A DNA stretch of 64,000 bases from Amycolatopsis lexingtonensis (GTDB lineage Bacteria > Actinomycetota > Actinomycetes > Mycobacteriales > Pseudonocardiaceae): positions 9,646,501-9,710,500 of the forward strand of contig NZ_JADBEG010000001.1 in the NCBI RefSeq assembly GCF_014873755.1, read 5' to 3'. Position 1 is the stretch's first letter. Each line of letters begins with the position of its first letter. Shown piece after piece: positions 59,234 to 64,000 of the stretch. The position numbers and the translations under genes were made by a program. The notes below the pieces were generated by a model that was given only the letters and a program-made list of their open reading frames with translations, was not told the DNA's origin and did not search any database.

Positions 59234-60157
59234 GTGCCACTCCGTCTAGGGACAACCGCTGCCGGACTCGTCACCGGATACGGTGCCGACGCTCTGTTCG
59301 GTGACCCCCGGCAGGGGCACCCCGTCGCCCTGTTCGGGAGTGCCGCCGCCCGGCTGGAACACCGTCTGTGGGCGGACTCGAAGCCGCGCGGAGCGGTGTA
59401 CGCGGGGTTGTGCACCTTCGCCGCCGTAGGACTGGGCGTCGCGCTTCAGACGGCTTCACGGCGAAGCCCCTTCGCGCGCTTCGTGCTGACAGCGGCGGCC
59501 ACCTGGGTGGTGCTCGGCGGACGCGGTCTCGCGGCCGAAGGCGCCGAAATGGCCAGACTGCTCGAAGCGGGCGAAGTGCCCGAAGCGCGTAAGCGGCTCT
59601 CGCACCTCTGCGCGCGCGACGCGACGACGCTCGACGCCGCCGAGCTGACCCGCGCGGCCACCGAGTCGATCGCCGAGAACACCTCGGACGCCGTGGTCGC
59701 GCCGCTGTTCTGGGGTGCGGTCGCGGGGCTGCCGGGGCTGCTCGGGTACCGGGCGCTCAACACGCTCGACGCCATGGTCGGCTACCGGTCCGCGCGCCAC
59801 CGGAACTTCGGCTGGGCCGCGGCGCGGGCCGACGACCTGGTCAACCTGGTTCCCTCCCGGCTCGGCGCGGCGCTCACGGTGGTGTGTGCGGGCGGCCGGG
59901 CGCGGGAGTCCTGGCGGGTCTGGCGCCGCGACGGCGGGCAGCACCCCAGCCCGAACGCGGGCCAGGTCGAGGCGGCCTTCGCGGGCGCGCTGGACATCCG
60001 CCTCGGCGGGACGAACAGCTACGGCGGCGAGGTCGAGACCCGCCCCCGGCTGGGGGAGGGCCGCGATCCGGAGCCGGTCGACCTGCGGCGGGCGGTGCGC
60101 TTGTCGCGGTGGGTCGGGCTGGCCGTACTGGTCGTCGCCGCGGGGGTGGCCCGGTGA
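59234..60157 (+). CDS. cobD: Adenosylcobinamide-phosphate synthase (CbiB/CobD)
   Basis: A 307-residue membrane enzyme that attaches aminopropanol (phosphate) to adenosylcobyric acid. Motifs: GYGADALFGDPRQGHPVALFG at the start, ESIAENTSDAVVAPLFW and NSYGGEVETRPRLGEG. About four helices. GTG 59234 lies 7 bases after TACCGT, so a leaderless start is likely; GTG 59225 is an alternative. Its stop overlaps the cobQ start (GTGA). Confidence 0.95.
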   Translation: MPLRLGTTAAGLVTGYGADALFGDPRQGHPVALFGSAAARLEHRLWADSKPRGAVYAGLCTFAAVGLGVALQTASRRSPFARFVLTAAATWVVLGGRGLAAEGAEMARLLEAGEVPEARKRLSHLCARDATTLDAAELTRAATESIAENTSDAVVAPLFWGAVAGLPGLLGYRALNTLDAMVGYRSARHRNFGWAAARADDLVNLVPSRLGAALTVVCAGGRARESWRVWRRDGGQHPSPNAGQVEAAFAGALDIRLGGTNSYGGEVETRPRLGEGRDPEPVDLRRAVRLSRWVGLAVLVVAAGVAR

Positions 60158-61635
60158 GCGGCCTGCTCGTCGCCGGGACGACGTCGGACGCCGGGAAGAG
60201 CCTGGTCACCGCGGGGATCTGCCGGTGGCTCGCGCGCCGCGGGGTCCGCGTGGCTCCCTTCAAGGCGCAGAACATGTCGAACAACTCGATGGTCTGCGGC
60301 GACGGCGCCGAGATCGGCCGGGCCCAGTGGGTGCAGGCGCGCGCCGCCGGGGTCGAGCCCGAGGCGGCCATGAACCCCGTGCTGCTCAAGCCCGGGAGCG
60401 ACCGGCGCAGTCACGTCGTCGCGCTCGGGAAGCCGTTCGGCACCCTCGAAGCGGGCGAGTACGCCACCGGCCGGGCCGGGCTCGCGGAGATCGCCTTCGG
60501 TGCGTACGAGGACCTCAGCGCCCGCTACGACGTCGTCGTCTGCGAGGGCGCCGGCAGCCCGGCGGAGATCAACCTCCGCGGCGGCGACTACGTCAACATG
60601 GGGCTCGCGCGGCGGTTCGGCCTGCCGGTCCTGGTCGTCGGCGACATCGACCGCGGCGGCGTGCTGGCCGCGATGTTCGGCACCCTCGCGCTGCTCTCGG
60701 CCGAGGACCAGGTGCTCGTCGCGGGCTGGGTGGTCAACAAGTTCCGCGGCGACGTCGGCCTGCTGCGCCCGGGCCTGGACAGCCTCGAGAAGGTCACCGG
60801 ACGGCCCGTGCTGGGCGTGCTGCCCTGGCTCGACCGCGTGTGGATCGACTCGGAGGACGCGCTGGCGGCCGCGGGCTGGCGCCGGGAGGCCCACGGTGGC
60901 GGCCTGCGCGTGGCCGTCGTCCGGTTCCCGCGCGCGTCCAACGCCACCGACGTCGACGCGCTCGCCGCCGAGCCCGGGGTGACCGTCACGCTGACCGCCG
61001 ATCCGGACGTGGTGATGGCCGCGGACGTCGTCGTGCTGCCCGGTTCGCGCGCCACCGTCGACGACCTCGCCTGGCTGCGCGACCGCGGCCTCGGCACGGC
61101 GGTGGCGGCCCGCGCCGCGGCCGGGCGGCCGGTGCTCGGCATCTGCGGCGGGTACCAGATGCTCGCCGAGTCCATTGTGGACGACGTCGAATCCGGCGCC
61201 GGTTCGGTTCCCGGCCTCGGGCTGCTGCCGACGCGGGTGGCGTTCGCCGCGGAGAAGGTCCTGGCCCGCCCGGCGGGCGAGTGGCGCGGAAACCCGGTGC
61301 GCGCTTACGAAATCCACCACGGCACGGTCACCGCGGCCGCGTCCGATGAGTCCTTTTTGGACGGCCTGCGCGCGGGTTCGGTCTGGGGCACGATGTGGCA
61401 CGGCGCCTTCGAGAACGACAGCTTCCGGCGCGCGTGGCTCACCGAAGCGGCGGCCCAGGCGGGTGTCGAGTGGACAGCCGCGCCCGGCGCGCCCGGTTTC
61501 GGGGAACTGCGCGAGGAAATGCTCGACAAGCTGGCCGACGCCGTCGACGAGCACCTGGACACCGCGATGCTGCTCGCGTTGCTGGAACAGGGCGCGCCGG
61601 CGGGACTCCCGTTCGTCCCGCCCGGCGCTCCCTAG
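60154..61635 (+). CDS. cobQ: Cobyric acid synthase
   Basis: A 493-residue glutamine-dependent amidase that aminates the b, d, e and g carboxylates of adenosylcobyrinic acid a,c-diamide. N-terminal P-loop VAGTTSDAGKSLV with FKAQNMSNNSM, C-terminal amidotransferase domain with Cys nucleophile in LGICGGYQMLA and His in EIHHGTV. GTG start coupled to cobD. It ends flush against the stop codon of the convergent cbtA gene, with no spacer or terminator between. Confidence 0.97.
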   Translation: MSGLLVAGTTSDAGKSLVTAGICRWLARRGVRVAPFKAQNMSNNSMVCGDGAEIGRAQWVQARAAGVEPEAAMNPVLLKPGSDRRSHVVALGKPFGTLEAGEYATGRAGLAEIAFGAYEDLSARYDVVVCEGAGSPAEINLRGGDYVNMGLARRFGLPVLVVGDIDRGGVLAAMFGTLALLSAEDQVLVAGWVVNKFRGDVGLLRPGLDSLEKVTGRPVLGVLPWLDRVWIDSEDALAAAGWRREAHGGGLRVAVVRFPRASNATDVDALAAEPGVTVTLTADPDVVMAADVVVLPGSRATVDDLAWLRDRGLGTAVAARAAAGRPVLGICGGYQMLAESIVDDVESGAGSVPGLGLLPTRVAFAAEKVLARPAGEWRGNPVRAYEIHHGTVTAAASDESFLDGLRAGSVWGTMWHGAFENDSFRRAWLTEAAAQAGVEWTAAPGAPGFGELREEMLDKLADAVDEHLDTAMLLALLEQGAPAGLPFVPPGAP

Positions 61636-62391
61636 TCAGGCGGCGACGGCGGTCTTCTTGTTCAGCGCCTTCTCCGCGAAGGCGCCGAAAGCCAGGCCCA
61701 GCGCCAGCCACAGCGTCACCTGCGTGCCGACCGACGCCGTGCGGAAGCTCCACAGCGTCGACGCCGGGAAGTCCGCCGGGACCTCGTCGACCACCGGCAT
61801 CAGCCAGGCCACCACGCCGATCACGACGAGGTAGCCCGCCGCGGCGAGGAGGAAGCCGTTCCAGGCGCCGAAGCGGTCGGCCAGCTTGCGGCCGAACACC
61901 GTGGCGAAGATGCCCGCGAGCAGGGACACCGCGACGAACCCGAAGTACAGCTCGGTGCGCGAGCCGATCGTGCCCGGCTGGCCCACCGCGGGCGGGTTGG
62001 CCGGGTACTTCAGGAACGGCACCAGGAACACCACGGCGAACGCGCCCGCGGTGAGCAGCAGCGCCGTCACCCTCGGCCGGAGGTTGCCGAGCCGGCCTTG
62101 GGCGAACGCGAAGGCGAGCGAGAGCAGGCCGCCGATCGCAACGCCGTAGACGAGGACGCCGGTCAGCAGCCCGAGGGTGCTCTGGATGTCCCGGGGGACG
62201 AGCTCCTCTTCGTGCTCTTCGGCGGGGGCGGGCTCGGCGCCCGCGCCGTGCGAGTGGGAATGGCCGCCGGACTCTTCGAGGCCGATGGCGGTGTTCACCG
62301 ACGGCTCACCGAAGGCGTAGGCGAACCCGAACGCGAGCACACCGGCGATCAGGCCCGCGAGCATGCCGCGGACCAGCAGGGTCTTCATCAT
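61636..62391 (-). CDS. cbtA: Cobalt transporter subunit CbtA
   Basis: A 251-residue membrane protein with five to six helices. The first extracellular loop is His-rich (SGGHSHSHG, then EEHEEELVPRD), the mark of CbtA proteins that are thought to take up cobalt. It follows cbtB by 19 bases on the same strand, behind a cobalamin riboswitch, so it is shut down when cobalamin is plentiful. Start ATG 62391; the second ATG (62388) is equally possible, as no clear ribosome-binding site exists. Confidence 0.94.
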   Translation of the reverse strand: MMKTLLVRGMLAGLIAGVLAFGFAYAFGEPSVNTAIGLEESGGHSHSHGAGAEPAPAEEHEEELVPRDIQSTLGLLTGVLVYGVAIGGLLSLAFAFAQGRLGNLRPRVTALLLTAGAFAVVFLVPFLKYPANPPAVGQPGTIGSRTELYFGFVAVSLLAGIFATVFGRKLADRFGAWNGFLLAAAGYLVVIGVVAWLMPVVDEVPADFPASTLWSFRTASVGTQVTLWLALGLAFGAFAEKALNKKTAVAA

Positions 62392-62410
62392 GGGAGTACG
62401 TGCCCGCCGA

Positions 62411-62620
62411 TCAGTGGCAGGGGAAGGCCAGCAGGTGCCGGCCGTCGTGCACGAACTCGTGGACGTACATGTTCGCGAACACCGCGGTCGCGCCCTGCTC
62501 GGCGCTGACGAAGTACAGCGCGATCAGCGCCAGGAGCACCACGAACACCGCCCAGGGCACGATCTCACGGATCGGGATGCGGATCGGGAGCGGAACGGCG
62601 GGAACTGCCGGGTGGGACAT
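62411..62620 (-). CDS. cbtB: Cobalt transporter subunit CbtB
   Basis: A 69-residue one-helix membrane protein. The helix (about 24-44) precedes a conserved segment with histidines (VHEFVHDGRHLLAFPCH), the CbtB signature that is thought to bind cobalt. ATG 62620 follows GAGGAGG; no other start has a site. First gene after the riboswitch, working with CbtA. Confidence 0.94.
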   Translation of the reverse strand: MSHPAVPAVPLPIRIPIREIVPWAVFVVLLALIALYFVSAEQGATAVFANMYVHEFVHDGRHLLAFPCH

Positions 62621-62660
62621 GGGCGTGGCCTCCTCGGGCTTTCGCGGCCTCATCGGGGTC

Positions 62661-62761
62661 GGTCACGAGGGTCCGGGTCTGGCTTCCCCCTGGCGGGGGT
62701 CACAGTGGCGCGACCGCGCGGACTTGCACCGCGTTCCGGAATCTCCTCGTCTGGCCGGTTG
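62661..62761 (-). ncRNA. Cobalamin riboswitch upstream of cbtBA
   Basis: On the minus strand: CGGAACGCGGTGCAAGTCCG, then GCGCCACTGTGACC, then AGCCAGACC, in the order and spacing of cobalamin riboswitches. The B12 box is the short variant AGCCAGACC rather than AGCCAGGAACTC used at cobN. About 40 bases separate it from the cbtB start. Confidence 0.9.
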
Positions 62762-62791
62762 AGCGTAGGTCCGCCGTTCGGGGCGAGTCAA
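62762..62791 (-). promoter_or_regulatory. Promoter of cbtBA riboswitch transcript
   Basis: Minus strand TTGACT (62791-62786), 18-base spacer, TACGCT (62767-62762). The predicted transcription start lies at the first bases of the riboswitch. It overlaps the region that would hold the divergent ROK-gene promoter. Confidence 0.65.
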
Positions 62792-62794
62792 TGT

Positions 62795-62800
62795 GACAAT
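62795..62800 (+). promoter_or_regulatory. -10 box of likely leaderless ROK gene
   Basis: GACAAT ends 6 bases before GTG 62807; there is no ribosome-binding site. The divergent cbtBA promoter -35 is only 4 bases away, so the two promoters overlap. Confidence 0.4.
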
Positions 62801-62806
62801 GCCGCG

Positions 62807-63712
62807 GTGACTCGAATGGTGGCGGCCCTCGATGTGGGCGGGACGACGATCAAGGCGGCGTTGCTCGACGAGCAGCTGCGGCCGCAGGCGGCCCTGCGGG
62901 CGGAGACGGCGCGCAGTGCGGACGGGACGGCGCTGGCGGCGCAGGTCGTCGACATCGTGGCCGCGCTGGCGGAGCAGGCGGGCACCGGGCGGCCCGCCGC
63001 CGTCGGCGTCGTGGTGCCCGGGATCGTCGACGAGGAGACCCGGATCTGCCACTTCTCCGCGAACCTCGACTGGCGCGAGGTGCACTTCGGCGAGCTCCTG
63101 GAAGGACGGCTCGGGCTGCCGGTGGCGTTCGGGCACGACGTCACCGCGGGCGGCATCGCCGAGTTCCGGGTCGGCGCGGGGCAGGGCGCGACGAACGCGG
63201 CGTTCATCCCGGTCGGCACCGGGATCGCGGCCGCGCTGCTGCTCGACGGCCGGATCCACCGCGCGCACGGGCAGGCGGGCGAGGTCGGCCACATCGACGT
63301 CGGCCACCCCGGCAAGTGCGGTTGCGGCGCGACCGGCTGCCTGGAGGCGATCTCGTCGGCGGCGTCGATCGCGCGCCGCTACACCGAGCGCACCGGCCGC
63401 CCGGCCGACGGTGCCCGCGAAGTGGTGGAGCTGGCCCGCGGCGGCGACGAGGTCGCGGTCGCCGTGGTCCAGGACGCCCTCGACGGCCTCGGCCACGGCA
63501 TCCGGACGCTGCTGACGCTGCTCGGCCCGGAGGTGATCGTCCTGGGCGGCGGCCTGTTCACCGCGGCCGACTACGTGCTGGAGCCGGTGCGCGAGTGGCT
63601 GGCGGCGCACCTGACGTTCCAGAAGATGCCGGAGCTGCGGATCGCGAAGCTGGGCGACGAAGCCGGCCGCCTCGGCGCCGGCCTGCTCGCGTTCGACCTC
63701 CTGGACGCCTGA
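62807..63712 (+). CDS. ROK-family sugar kinase or glucokinase-like protein
   Basis: A 301-residue ASKHA-fold kinase without an N-terminal helix-turn-helix, so a kinase rather than a ROK repressor. Phosphate loop DVGGTTIKAALLD, catalytic Asp in FGHDVTAGG and the ROK zinc motif in PGKCGCGATGCLE. It probably phosphorylates glucose or an N-acetyl-hexosamine. GTG 62807 is probably leaderless; ATG 62816 is an alternative. It is convergent with the DeoR-type regulator gene, a frequent neighbour of sugar kinases. Confidence 0.9.
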   Translation: MTRMVAALDVGGTTIKAALLDEQLRPQAALRAETARSADGTALAAQVVDIVAALAEQAGTGRPAAVGVVVPGIVDEETRICHFSANLDWREVHFGELLEGRLGLPVAFGHDVTAGGIAEFRVGAGQGATNAAFIPVGTGIAAALLLDGRIHRAHGQAGEVGHIDVGHPGKCGCGATGCLEAISSAASIARRYTERTGRPADGAREVVELARGGDEVAVAVVQDALDGLGHGIRTLLTLLGPEVIVLGGGLFTAADYVLEPVREWLAAHLTFQKMPELRIAKLGDEAGRLGAGLLAFDLLDA

Positions 63713-63720
63713 GCCGCGCC

Positions 63721-63779
63721 AAGTCCGTGAATGCCACATCGAGGGACCAAGTGTCCGTGAATGTGGCATTCACGGACTT
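63721..63779. repeat. Type B palindromic element
   Basis: Perfect 19-bp inverted arms (63721-63739 and 63761-63779) with a 21-base spacer. The second half also contains GTCCGTGAATG and CATTCACGGAC around TGG, so two alternative hairpins are possible. The 15-mer TGAATGTGGCATTCA lies at 63758-63772. It fills the gap between two convergent genes and touches the DeoR stop codon. Confidence 0.85.
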
Positions 63780-64000
63780 CACGCCAGGAGGACGTCGACC
63801 CCGGCCGCTTCGAACGCCGCGATGTGGCCGGGGTCCGCGCCCGAGTCCGTGATCAGCCGGTCGACCGCCGCCGTGTCGCAGATGCGGGCGAACGCGTGGC
63901 CGCCCAGTTTGCCGCTGTCCGCGATCACCACCACGTGCCGCGCGCGCGAAGCCATCAGCCGGTTGATGCTCGCCTCGCCTTCGTGGTGGGCGTACGCGCC
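63779..64000 (-). CDS. DeoR-family regulator, C-terminal part (window edge)
   Basis: The last 73 codons of a minus-strand gene that begins outside the window. The sequence (HHEGEASINRLMASRARHVV, then VIADSGKLGGHAFARI and VDRLITDSGAD) matches the DeoR C-terminal sensor domain, which binds phosphorylated sugars. It ends LLA before TGA at 63781-63779. The helix-turn-helix part is not visible. Being next to a ROK kinase suggests regulation of sugar uptake or use. Confidence 0.85.
   Translation of the reverse strand, partial: GAYAHHEGEASINRLMASRARHVVVIADSGKLGGHAFARICDTAAVDRLITDSGADPGHIAAFEAAGVDVLLA

Overview
The window is high-GC actinomycete DNA. Four things point to a Pseudonocardiales member, most likely Amycolatopsis or a close relative (inference): an Emb-type arabinosyltransferase, a DasR-type operator at a chitinase gene, many GTG starts and apparently leaderless genes, and short intergenic palindromes with the core TGAANGNNNCNTTCA. 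No insertion sequence, prophage or CRISPR array is visible, and no gene-free stretch exceeds 300 bases.

Layout. 0-14 kb: mixed housekeeping and envelope genes (GT87 mannosyltransferase, tRNA-His, oligoribonuclease, HerA-like ATPase, HtrA-like protease, M20 amidohydrolase, AlkA-like glycosylase, M50-like membrane protease, proA, an unusual reductase-deaminase fusion, a secreted chitinase). 14-18 kb: a GT39 transferase followed by a response regulator and sensor kinase. 18.7-22.5 kb: cobN behind a cobalamin riboswitch. 22.5-28.5 kb: a poly-gamma-glutamate-type locus (pgsB, pgsC, an NlpC/P60 hydrolase, a tandem sensor-like membrane protein) with a divergent anchored protein of unknown function. 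28.5-35 kb: a large subtilase and a compact redox locus with MauE-like and MauD-like proteins around a TAT-exported Cys/Trp-rich protein. 35-37 kb: an XRE regulator and an ABC-2 exporter. 37-63 kb: most of the aerobic cobalamin pathway. 63-64 kb: a ROK-family gene and the end of a DeoR-type regulator.

Cobalamin genes. cobG-cobH-cobIJ; cobL-cobM-(MocA oxidoreductase)-cobK-bluB-emb; divergently a fused chelatase I/D subunit-cobO-cobB-cobC; then cobU-cobT-cobS; and cobD-cobQ. cbtA and cbtB, the cobalt transporter, lie behind a second cobalamin riboswitch. The cobN product and the fused I/D chelatase would form the cobalt-inserting enzyme although their genes are about 28 kb apart. No cobA (uroporphyrinogen III methyltransferase) or cobF is seen here.

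Most notable: the Mau-like redox locus at 31.9-35.0 kb, the pgs-type operon lacking an obvious pgsA, the family of related palindromes, an in-frame TAG in a small membrane-protein gene ahead of cobG, and a one-base frameshift in a small gene beside the AlkA-like gene.
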